A stretch of DNA of 64,000 nt, taken from assembly GCF_958979055.1 (NCBI RefSeq), contig NC_084887.1, positions 29,672,044 through 29,736,043 of the forward strand. Reading direction: 5' to 3'. A program made the position numbers and the translations under genes. Under the pieces are notes generated by a model. That model did no database searches, had not been told where the DNA came from, and saw only the letters and a program-made list of their open reading frames with translations. Position 1 is the first letter of the stretch; the number at the start of each line of letters is the position of its first letter. Source of the DNA: Alnus glutinosa (lineage: Eukaryota > Streptophyta > Magnoliopsida > Fagales > Betulaceae). Shown one piece after another: positions 36,373 to 46,126 of this stretch.

Positions 36373-36399
36373 CAAATTGCTCAACGTGATATCAAAATG

Positions 36400-37010
36400 A
36401 ATTCAGAGTTTTGTGTGATTTGTCTAATTTACAAATAGCTCTATAAAGTCAAATTCAGTTAAAAAAAATTAACAGATTTTGTTAGGTACTACGTCAGGGT
36501 TAATAAAATAACGACAAATGACATTCTTAATGAAAAATAAAAATATTAAGAACTAAACAATTTTATTTTTTTTTTTTTTTAAAAGGAAAAAGAAAATGGG
36601 TTAAGCAGCTGCCCCAACCAATTGGGGTGGTTGCGCACCACCCTTTGCTACCTCTAGGGGTGGCCTTTGGGGGGTGGCAGGTGGCCACCCCCGATGGCTA
36701 GGCCGTCCCCAAAGGGGTGGCAGCCCAATCCTTTTTCTTCTTTCTTGTTTTTATTTTTTATTTTTTTAAAAAAATAATTCTGTAGTTTTTTATATTTATA
36801 TTTTTTTATTAAGAATGCCACGTGTCGTCATCTTATTGGTATTGACGTTGCATCTAACAGAATCTGTTAAATTTTTTAACAGAATTTGATTTCAAGTAGC
36901 GATTTGTAAATTAAGTCAACTACAGGGACCTTTGAATTCACATTAATATCGCAAAGAACGATTTGTGTATTAGGTCAACCACAAGGACCGAAGGACGGAT
37001 GGTGTATTTT
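36400..37010. mobile_element. Foldback-type element (same family as 21,118)
   Basis: It shares with the 21,118 element the inverted 'taacagaatctgttaaat' blocks, 'gccacgtgtcgtcatcttattgg' (left arm decayed) and a GC-rich 'ggggtggc' centre. Confidence 0.6.
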
Positions 37011-37040
37011 TCAAAAAAAGAAAAACCCATTTCTTAAACG

Positions 37041-37220
37041 AGTAATGATACAAACGTAACATTTTTACACAACTCCTCTCACATGGGGTGGGATCCATGA
37101 TCATAAAATCCAAGATTTTTTTAACGAGTTTTATTATTTATAATAATAAGGCATGTTTATTTGAACGTAAAACTTTTATAGAAATGATTATTGTACAAGT
37201 CTAACAACTTCTTCTTCTTT

Positions 37221-37305
<85 letters not shown>

Positions 37306-37427
37306 AGATTAATTATTGGATCTGTTTTTCTTACATGTAGGCCATAAATATCTAATAGTTGATATTAAAAAAAGTTGTTAGAGTTGTACAAAAATCGTAC
37401 AAAAGTTGTACAAGAAACATTACTCAA
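37041..37427. mobile_element. Possible MITE containing a (TA)n tract
   Basis: Ends 'gagtaatgatacaaacgtaac' and 'gtacaagaaacattactc' are imperfect inverted repeats. The interior holds (TA)n at about 37,229-37,306. No target duplication is clear. Confidence 0.35.
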
Positions 37428-37555
37428 CTTTTGTAATAGAATAACTTCCATCTAAATACTAATAAATAGTAGACAAAAATTTCTGTCCAATAGATTATTA
37501 ACGTGGAACTTAGCAGCTACTCTACTCATGCAATGTTACGTGCTAACATAACTCA

Positions 37556-37838
37556 TGTTAAATCACCACTTGTCCTAAAAGCTTAAGCTCATAGGAAGAT
37601 TTAAATTTAATCACTTAATCAATACTTTTACACTCCCCTTCACATGTGGGCTCAGACTTCATTTTTGATAGATGAGGCCTAACACGTTGAATATTTAATT
37701 AAAACAGGGGGGTAAATGACAGAGTCAAGGTTCAAATTCAGGATCTTTGGCTCTGATACCATGTTAAATCACCACTTATCCTAAAAGCTTAAGGTCATAG
37801 GAAGATGTAAATTTAATCACTTAATCAATATTTTTACA
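37556..37838 (-). mobile_element. TRIM retrotransposon (283 bp, 77-bp LTRs)
   Basis: Two 77-bp direct repeats beginning TG and ending CA (37,556-37,632 and 37,762-37,838) differ at about four to six sites. The element is flanked by the perfect 5-bp duplication ACTCA (37,551-37,555 and 37,839-37,843). Read on the minus strand, the first LTR is followed at once by TGGTATCAGAGCC, the initiator tRNA-Met primer site common in plant LTR elements, and the second is preceded by the purine tract GTGAAGGGGAG. It has no coding capacity and would need proteins from another element. Confidence 0.92.
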
Positions 37839-37843
37839 ACTCA

Positions 37844-39043
37844 CTGTGTATTGGACATGAAGCTCATAGTATAAACATTTAAGTTAACTAAAATATTAGA
37901 GATATTAACATATGAGGAATGCTATAACTCTTTCTAGCGTCATTATAGAGTCTTTCTATACTGACATAGCATTCTGTATTTTTTTAACAAAAACAAAAAA
38001 GAGAAATCAAGTTGTAATTTTTCTTTATTAAAAACAAAGTGTCAGCATAGAAGGGTTCTAGAAGTAGATCTAACATTTCTCTTAACATATATTTATCCCT
38101 TCCAAAAGTATGACCCACATCAAGTGACTCCTTTACGGCTTTACCTAGCATTTCACTTCCCTTGAAGTTAGGGACGGAACTAGAGGGCCCGACATAGGCC
38201 ATTTTGGTGTACAAAGCGCATGGGAGCGAATGGCGAAATTGAACCTCAGTGGATACGATAGAGCATCCATTGTGCGTTAGCGCATCCGTTTACAGTAGGG
38301 TTTGAAACCAAAGTTTTATTTTTGTAAGTATAGATTAAAATGATAGTTTTTACTGTTAGATCATCAAATTATATAGTAATTATATATAAATTTATTAAAT
38401 AACATTATTAATTCAAGAAAAAAAAAGTTTCGACAGCAGTGCCCAGCTCCAAACTTCTCATTCCAATTAAAAGTATAGACATTTATCGTGCCTTTCCTTG
38501 AGCTTTGTAGGTGTGAGCTTCCGAACGGACTGTATTTTAGATTAAGGGGTTAAATTTTTTGAAGAGAGTTTTGAAATGGGGTTTGGGATTTTAATTAAAA
38601 TTGAAATACTTTTTGGTCTTTTTCGTACTCTTTTTGGAGATGCCTTGTCAGCCTTGAGGCCCTGAGGGCTGTGGCTTGAGGTGATGTGTTCTATTTTCTC
38701 TTGTAGTGATGTAGTTGTGTTTGGCATCCATTAGACGTGGCAGGTGTTCTGCCTTCTATTTATGACAGAATTGGCACCATTTTCAAGTATACAAGATGCA
38801 TGCAATTCGCTCCTGACAAAAATGTCTCTTTATATTATTTGTCTTACCCATTTACGATATTTATTCCTACGAGCAGTGTTACGCTGAAGCAAAGTTTCTG
38901 AATTTTATTCGAAAATTTTGCTTGAGCATGGTAATCTTGTAAATAAGAATTTTGAAAATTTTGCTTCAGCAAAGTATTACTCTTATTCCTATAATATATG
39001 TGGCTATCTCGTTTTCTACGTACGTTTCCTTGCATTTTGGAAA
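37844..39043. other. Intergenic; unrecognised short frame
   Basis: A minus-strand frame at 37,984-38,214 contains 'SEMLGKAVKESLDVG', which looks protein-like but is not recognised and may be a gene fragment. 'gttagggacggaactagagg' at 38,167 resembles a decayed hAT end. Otherwise nothing. Confidence 0.3.
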
Positions 39044-39122
39044 GAGTAATGATTCATTGCCACCTTTTAATACAACTTTTCACCACCTTATCTATGTGGT
39101 AAGGTGGTTCTCTATTATTTTT

Positions 39123-39305
39123 GAGAAATGATTCTTTACCACCTAAATATACAATTTTTTACCACATTGTCTATGTGGCAAGGTGATCCCCCACTTTATT
39201 TTATTTTTTAAAAATAAAAAAAATCTAAAGTTAGTAGGGGACCACCTTGCCACATAGACAAGGTGGTGAAAAGTTGTATATTTAGGTGGTAGTGAATCAT
39301 TATTC
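39123..39305. mobile_element. MULE-type MITE nested copy 2 (183 bp)
   Basis: Inverted ends GAGAAATGATTC / GAATCATTATTC are flanked by the perfect 9-bp duplication ATTATTTTT (39,114-39,122 and 39,306-39,314), inside the outer element. Confidence 0.9.
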
Positions 39306-39329
39306 ATTATTTTTTGAGTTTTAAAAATA

Positions 39330-39704
39330 GAGTAATGATTCACTACCACCTAAATATACAACTTTTCACCATCTTGCCTATGTGGCAAGGTGGTCCCTCA
39401 CCTTAATTTATTTTTAAAGAGTAGTGATTCACTACCATCTAAATATACAACTTTTCACCACCTTGTCTATGTGGCAAGGTGGTCCCCCACTTTAATTTAT
39501 TTTTAAAAAATAAAAAAACTCAAAAAATAGTGGGGGACCACCTTGCCACATAGGCAAGATGGTGAAAAGTTGTATATTTAGGTGGCATTGAATCATTATT
39601 CATTTTTAAAAAATAAAAAAATTCAAAAAGTAGTGAGGGACCACCTTGCCACATAGGCAAGGTGGTGAAAAGTTGTATCTTTAAGTGGCAGTGAATCATT
39701 ATTC
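39330..39704. mobile_element. MULE-type MITE nested copy 3 (interrupted)
   Basis: Inverted ends GAGTAATGATTCAC / GTGAATCATTATTC are flanked by the perfect 9-bp duplication TTAAAAATA (39,321-39,329 and 39,705-39,713). It would be 183 bp without the copy inserted in its centre. Confidence 0.9.
39419..39601. mobile_element. MULE-type MITE nested copy 4 (innermost, 183 bp)
   Basis: Inverted ends GAGTAGTGATTCAC / TGAATCATTATTC are flanked by the perfect 9-bp duplication ATTTTTAAA (39,410-39,418 and 39,602-39,610), inside copy 3. Confidence 0.9.
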
Positions 39705-40039
39705 TTAAAAATAAAATAAGATGGGGACCACCTTATCATATAAGAAAGGTGGTAAAAAATTATATTAAAAAATGGCATTGTATCATTACTCTTTTGGAAA
39801 TATCGGACAAAAAAACTTTTGTTTTCCTTATCGAACAAAAAAGGGTAAAAATCATAATATATTGGGTATATGTTGATATTATTTTATTTTAGTTTATACT
39901 TGGAATGAGAACGCGTCCGCATTTTTGCTAGATTTTTCTTATTGCAGCGGTACCAAATATTCAAGAAACAAGTAATTAAAAAAATTATTTCAGTTCAAAA
40001 ATGAATATAATGCTAGATGGGATGAAAATTCTTCATTTA

Positions 40040-40786
40040 TGCTCCGTTTGTTTCGGCGTAAAATGATTTCTGGAAAATGATTTTGACATTTTCCGGTATT
40101 TGGTTGGGGCGAAAATAACAGTCAATGAAAATCATTTTCGGTTTGACCGTAAAAGCTTCTTTAATTTTTGGAAAACGATTTACGATTTTTAAAACCGTAA
40201 ATCGTTTTCCGAAATTAAGCTCTTCGTCCTTACATGCATGTTTGATATCCGATCGTTAAAATTTAGCAATTGTCGGTCATCGGGATCCAGTCGGCGCCGG
40301 AGTCCGACAACATCCAGTCGCCGAAAACCTGCCAGCGCCGGAATCAGGCCACCGAAATTCTGCCGTTACCGGAATCCGGCACTGGCATACCAAATTCCGG
40401 CCGGGATATCGCCAGATTCCGGCCAAGCAGGTCGGATCTGGCCAAAACGGCCGGGATCCGGCCGAATATGGACGGACCCGGGTATTGATCCGGCCGGATC
40501 TGGCCAAAACGGCCGAGATCCGCCCGGTTCCGCCCATTAATCCGACCGGATCCGGAAGATTTCGGCCTGAATCCGGCCATTTTGGCCAGATTCCGGTCAA
40601 ACTTTCTCGCCGGAATCCGGCAACGACGACCGGACGTTGCCAGATTCCGGCGACAATTACCAAACTCTTATTTTTGCATTTTGTAATTTTTTCGTGCGAA
40701 CCAAACACCAAAATATATTTTCGAGAAAATCATTTTTTCTGAAAATGATTTCGTCGAAATCATTTTACATCGAAACAAACGGAGCA
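40040..40786. mobile_element. MITE with 'TGCTCCGTTTGTTTCG' ends and GC-rich core
   Basis: Inverted ends TGCTCCGTTTGTTTCGGCGT and (reverse complement of the right end) TGCTCCGTTTGTTTCGATGT are followed by matching 'aaaatgattt' and 'ggaaaacgattta' blocks. TTA flanks both sides. The core (40,270-40,640) is a degenerate array of 'ccggaatccggc' and 'tctggccaaaacggccg' units. Open frames across it are by-products of the repeat. Confidence 0.75.
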
Positions 40787-41255
40787 TTAGTAAGGAAAAT
40801 CGACCGTAACTGGGGTCCAAGGAAAAATACAACACACATAGTACCCAGAAAGGGTCTAATCGTATGACTGGTGGCCATGCTTCCACCCAACCTCTCCTCT
40901 GTAACTTCAACACAACCTCCATTTTAGAAAACAAGAGTATGCACTATGCACTATATCCGAAAGAATCCTCAAAGTAAGCGTTTGTGCATATGTTATCAAT
41001 CTCATACTTTCTGTATCTTAATATTCTTCCATAGTTTGAAGAAGGAAATGTTTCTCTTTCTCACATTCAGACTTGCTTTTGATTGGAAAAAATAAACCAG
41101 TACTAAACTTTTGTTTACTGTAATTAAACCCAGGTTTTGGTTTTTACAAAATTAATGGCTTCAATTTCCAACTTTGAGCTAAAGAATTCTAGACTTGCTG
41201 ACTGAGCAAGTACATATAATTTTTACCCTTTTATTTTTTTTTGGAACAGGGTAAA

Positions 41256-43277
41256 ATGGATAGAGCAGAGTCTGGTAACAGAAGAAGAGTTGTGTCAGTC
41301 AATGCAACCATTCATTTCTATGGAGATAGGATTCCTGAACGTTATCCACTCATGAAACCCCAGAAGGATTTCTCAGAGGTATATTCAAAAGAACTGTCTA
41401 AATCCATTTCACCATTGCCATTTATTTTTTATATAATAGCAAGTAGCAACCACTTGTGTTCCTCTGATATAACTCTGTTTTGAATTCTTAAGAAGACCTC
41501 TTCAAGAGCAGGAGAACTGCATATAGCACAAAGGGACATTGGTCGATACAGAGAGAGGAAAACGGCGGCATAGTCGGTAAGAGCTCGAGCAAAATCTGTG
41601 CTCTCTAATGCAAAGAAGACAGTGAAAGATCTATCTTTATTAATTGAGAAGTCGAACTCGAAGGTAGAGCCGCAGATGCGAGACATTGAGATGCTAAAGA
41701 AATCGAGGAGGCGTGAAGAACGGGAGTTGGCTGTAAGGAACATTGGGAGTTATCAGTATGCAGATGTTCTGAGAGAGCTGGAATTTGTGAGACAGGAGTT
41801 GTGTAAGCTTAAGCTAGACATGGCTTATGTTTTGGAAGAGAAATCGCGGACAGAAAAGGAAGTTCAAGACTCATGTTCAAAGATGTTTTCTTATTTGAGC
41901 TCTGCTCAAGGCCTTACGAAGGATATTGAGAAAGCCAATAAAGAACAAGTACTTGTTGAGTTGGCGAGGATTGAGGCTTTGAAAGAATTCAGAGAGATAG
42001 AAGCTCAGAGAGTAAAGGAAGCCAATGAATTCTCAGCTGCAATGGAGAAAACCAAACAGAAGATTGAAGAGATTCACCAATCAAAAGAGCTTGAAACCAA
42101 ATTGGCTGTCACACTGTCTGATGTTGATGTGTTGCAAAGTGAACTGAAGCTATTGAAACAAATGCACAAAAAGGTTCAGAGAAATGATAACTTGAACCGA
42201 GGCAGTTCTCGGGAAGGAGAAGAATTAATGGGAGCTTCGCCTTTGTTGCAGCCAGTCATAGAGGAGTTGGAGGCAGCAAAAAAGGAATTGGCTTTGGTCA
42301 GAGAAGAAGGATTTCAGTTCACGGCCTCAATGGATATTATAAGAAACGAGTTAAAGCATGTCACGGAAGAGACTGTTCGATTGAAGAAAACAGAAGTGAA
42401 GGCAGGTTTAACTGCTGAAAATCTCAGTTCGAAGCTGCTCAGATCCAATGCCAAGTTAGAAGCTGTATCTGCTGCTGAGGAAAAAGCTAAATCAATTTCA
42501 TCCAATCTATCCCACAATCTTGAACAGCCTAAGACGGAAGCAGAGACCGCAGGGAAAGAGAAGGAGCTTATTACAGCAGAAACTGCAACCATTAAGGCAG
42601 AGATTCTAAAAACTGAGTCTGAGATAGACATAACCGAGGAAAGATTACAGGTTGCTGTGGAAGCGCTTGAGGTCGTCAAATCATCGGAAGCTTTAGCTCT
42701 TGAGAATCTAAGAACTCTTGCTGAGAATACCATGAGAGCTAGGGCTTCTGCATCGCAGCATAGTTCTAAGATTACCATTTCAAAGTTTGAATACGATTAT
42801 TTAACTGGCCGTGCGAGTGGGGCTGAAGAAATTGCGGATAAAAAGGTTGCAGCAGCTCATGCATGGATTGAAGCTCTAAAGGCCAGTGAGGAGGAAATAT
42901 TGATAAAGACAGAATTAGCTCAGAGAAAGATCAGAGAGATGAGTTTGGTGGAAGAAACAGACGCCTATCGAACAGACGAGTCACTTTCTGCAAAGCGAAT
43001 CGGTGAGGGAGGATTACAGAATTGGAGGCAGAAACGTGAGAAGAATGTAGAAACTGTAGAAGCAGAAAACTTGCAACTAGCACTGCTACCAAAATCGATG
43101 AAAGGTAATGGCAATATGACTCCATCTGGGGGAGCGAAGTTTCAAAAATCTGCCTCTCGAAAGGCTGCCTCACCAGCAGCTCGACATATTAAATCTTTCA
43201 CTATTAAGAAGAAAAAGAAGGCCATACCCAACCTAGCTAAGTTGTTTAGTGGCAAGAGAATTGATAGGGATTGGTAA
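41256..43277 (+). pseudogene. WEB/PMI2-like coiled-coil protein, copy 1 (premature stop)
   Basis: Exon 1 is 41,256-41,378 (41 codons, MDRAESGNRRR...KDFSE); exon 2 starts at 41,493 after AG and ends at the TAA at 43,275. The family is the plant WEB/PMI2 (DUF827) group: long coiled-coil proteins that bind each other and maintain chloroplast photorelocation speed in the cytoplasm. Most of exon 2 is heptad-rich Glu/Lys/Leu coiled coil, with the family stretches QPVIEELEAAKKELALVREE and KFEYDYLTGRASGAEEIADK and a basic C-terminus (FTIKKKKKAIPNL). Codon 68 is TAG (41,571-41,573) where copy 2 has GAG, cutting the product to 67 residues. An internal ATG at 41,598 could restart in frame and give a 559-residue protein. 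AATAAA is at 43,455. Confidence 0.8.
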
Positions 43278-43454
43278 GCTGCCTGAAGTTGGGTAAATTT
43301 ATCTGCAGTTGTTTCTGGAAGCTCCTCAGGCAAGTGATTCCAATCCATAGAATAAAAAATGAACTGTGACCATACTCTTAGTACTAGGAGATAACAGGCA
43401 ATTGAATGTTCCCAAGAAGTGCTCCTCTTCAATGTTTCATTTTGCTTTATTTCA

Positions 43455-43460
43455 AATAAA
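43455..43460 (+). terminator. Poly-A signal, WEB/PMI2-like copy 1
   Basis: AATAAA about 180 nt after the stop, conserved in copy 2 at 53,551. Confidence 0.5.
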
Positions 43461-43779
43461 TGAAACTCCTTGTATAATGAGAGGCCTCCAAATGTCATGC
43501 TTACGGGTTTCTATGATTTAGGATATAAGAGAAGACTCTTGTGACTATTCTCATTGATAAAAGTACTTCTGATATGGTCTGTGCTTGATGAATTTTGTAT
43601 ATGCATCACAGTTTTTCATGATTTGTGTATCTTTTGGTAATTTAGTAGTGCAGCTTCTGCTCTGGCATGGTCCAGACCACTCGGTCAAAAGCCAAGATAT
43701 ATTAACCCTACTAGCCACTAGGCCTCATTCTGTGTCAAGCCTTTTAACTTTAGTTTTTGGATTTCAGAAATGGGCTTGA

Positions 43780-44880
43780 AATGAATATGAACTCAACAAA
43801 TTTGGATGTGTGTCTGAAAGAGAGAGACTTGTTATGTGGGCTCACGAGTCCATCTCACTTGAAAAAAGAGGGGGAAGCACCGCACGTCAAAAAGCAAGCA
43901 TAAAAAAGTGAAAAGAAAGGTGTTTGAAAGGTTTTGGCAATGTATCAAGAACCGTGACTTGTACAATTCTATGTAATGCAGTAGTCAATGAATTTTACAG
44001 ATAAAGGAAAAGAACTTTACAGATAAATTCATATTTGAATTAAACTATATCTATACAATGTTATCCTACCATCTCTTCATCTTCAATCTCTTGTGATTCA
44101 TTCAAATTCAAATGACTTGAAGCTTGATATCTGTTGCGACCATTATTTGACTTGTAGTAAAAATCTGACTTGTACCCAACAAATGACTTATTTGTCTTTT
44201 ATCGTAGTAGCTCCAGAACTCTAGCCTTTCTTTTATAAAGCTTTACCTGCAACTCGAAATTCTGGTGACTGAAAGTTTGATTTGTGTGGTTTAATGAAAT
44301 ATATGAGAGGTTAGAGAATTAAGGCCTAGGAATAAAAAGTTCCTCTCTAAGAGGAAGAAACAATAGCCTGATGGTCTTAAGAAAATTATGGCTTATAGTG
44401 CCTATATAGACCTTGAGAAAACTGACTTTTAATGTGTAACTCATTTAATGTTCGAGGCTCTTTAAGGGGGAATAGGATCATCTCAATTTCAAATGAAATG
44501 GTTAATATTTATTTTATAGTTGGTGCATCTAACAAGCCATTTGAAAATGAACCTTTCAACCTATCTATTATCTTGCATTAGTATGTCTGAAACCAGATCC
44601 TTCCCTTTATAGAATCTTATTTACTTTTCCATTGCTTTTGAAAGTGTATCAAATCCTAGGGAGTTATTTGTTTATAGAATCTTATTTATTGATATAACTT
44701 CATTTATTTTTCCAATACTTTTAGGCAGCCTCGCCCATCCCTAACTCCGCTTCATTTATAGGATTGATTTTCATATTTCTTAGTGAAGTTAGGTGCTACA
44801 GACTTGCACGCTCCAACTTGTGGGGGGAGTATTTGGGTTAAATTTGTTTACTGCCAGCTCTTAATGGTTGCTGAAAAATA
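43780..44880. other. Intergenic between WEB copy 1 and kinase
   Basis: AT-rich, with no supported gene. This block is missing from duplication copy 2. Confidence 0.45.
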
Positions 44881-44893
44881 TTTGCCAACTCTC

Positions 44894-45167
44894 CTAATCA
44901 CTGAAGACAAGCAGCCCTGTTTTGTGTACTTTCCTCTGTTCTTGAAACAGTAATTTAAATTCCTTATTTACTTCCTCAATTGGTGGGATTCCCCTACATT
45001 GTTGCAGTCCAAGTTGTACATATTTGGTACAGAAGTAATGGAGATGCATCTCCTGCCATTTTTCTACATGTTCTTCTTCTATTTTTCTTTCAGGAATAGA
45101 AAGTGGCCGGAGGCACAAATTATCCAACACTCTTTGCCGTTCTTCGCAGTCAACTCTATCTGCCTAA
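44894..45167 (-). pseudogene. Orphan exon-like fragment, unknown protein
   Basis: An open frame runs from a plausible acceptor (CATCTTAG|GCAGATAGAG on the minus strand) to a stop at 44,894, encoding about 90 residues, charged and helix-like (ERKIEEEHVEKWQEMHLHYF, then LGLQQCRGIPPIEEVNKEF). The composition is protein-like, unlike the surrounding DNA. No other exons are recognised on either side, and I do not recognise the family. It may be a fragment of a translocated gene or the last exon of an unrecognised one. Confidence 0.35.
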
Positions 45168-45199
45168 GATGATGGATCCCTATAGATTAAGCAAACTAG

Positions 45200-46126
45200 C
45201 AAAAGCCGAGGCAAGGCCATGTAATCGCAATCATAACGTCATTTTTCTTTGTGACGAGACTTTTAATCAAACCGTATGAAAAATTATTACTGTCTTAAAC
45301 TTTAGAAACAGACCTACTCATCAATGATCATTGTGGTGCCACCTCTCATGGCCATGGGGACGAAAAAGTCATCACAATATCCAGTCCTCCTTGAGAAAGT
45401 CCGTCGTACGTTCGTTTTCATGGAAAGAGGAGGCAGAAGCAATAGTCAAACCAATCGTGCCAAGCTGTTTATGCCGCATTCAGTCAGCTGCATTTGTACG
45501 CAACCAAACATCGCCTCCAATCACGCTAATACAAGGGAAAAAGGAACCTCAATATGCCAGCCCACCGCATGACAACTTTCTTTGTATGAAAAGGCACGAG
45601 GGGACACTCTTCATGACTCGCCAGTTTGGTCCTTCAGCTTGACCAAATAGCTAGATTGCTCATGAAGTCCGGCATGAGAATGGAAAAGAATATGTCACTC
45701 GTAAAAAGGTGAAAATTAATTATTAACTACTTGAATCTTGACATAATAATAAGCTTTTTTACCATGTTGGTTAAATAGCCAACCCACACTTGAGTTTGCT
45801 TATGCTAAAAGTTGATTGTAGAAAAATTAATGAATGGCAAATAACTATAATCTCAGACCCAAAAGAGAAAAGTAAAAACTATCCAAGAAAAGCTATAACT
45901 ATAGAAAATCAAAATATAATTGCGTACTACTCGGTCTCAGCTGAAAAGGCATTTTCCAGTCAATATCACAAGTAACAAAAGGCTACCAGTTTATATTTGC
46001 CAGCGTGTGGAACGCTTTGCATAACCTCTTTGAGTCCTTGCATTCAAATCCTAGATAGCACATAAGGTGACCCCCAGGAAGCCCATTTCTCTTTTGTATT
46101 CCCTTCAAGGTTCGCTTTTTCGAAAG
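45200..46126. other. Upstream region of the LRR kinase
   Basis: Overlapping plus-strand frames at 45,324-45,642 have no recognisable product. The kinase promoter must lie at the right end; no clear TATA box is seen. Confidence 0.35.

Larger units (their letters stand above)
39044..39791. mobile_element. MULE-type MITE, outermost of four nested copies
   Basis: Ends GAGTAATGATTCATTGCC and ...TGTATCATTACTC are inverted repeats. The flanks are an exact 9-bp duplication TTTTGGAAA (39,035-39,043 and 39,792-39,800), diagnostic of Mutator-like elements. Without its two inserts it would be about 172 bp. Its central spacer received both the 39,123 and 39,330 elements. Confidence 0.9.

Noticed and set aside
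40238-40711. Pro/Gly/Arg-rich frames on both strands
   Set aside because: Translations of the CCGGAATCC repeat array in a MITE.
42314-42778. Minus-strand frames inside the WEB/PMI2-like exons (also 52,479-52,796)
   Set aside because: Antisense shadows of the coiled-coil coding sequence.
43142-43594. Minus-strand frames at the 3' end of the WEB copies (43,142-43,498 and 53,277-53,594)
   Set aside because: They recur only because the 3' flank is duplicated; they overlap the real coding end and have no recognisable product.
45324-45642. Overlapping plus-strand frames of 82 and 103 codons
   Set aside because: Not homologous to anything recognised, overlapping in two frames, with no splice or promoter context.
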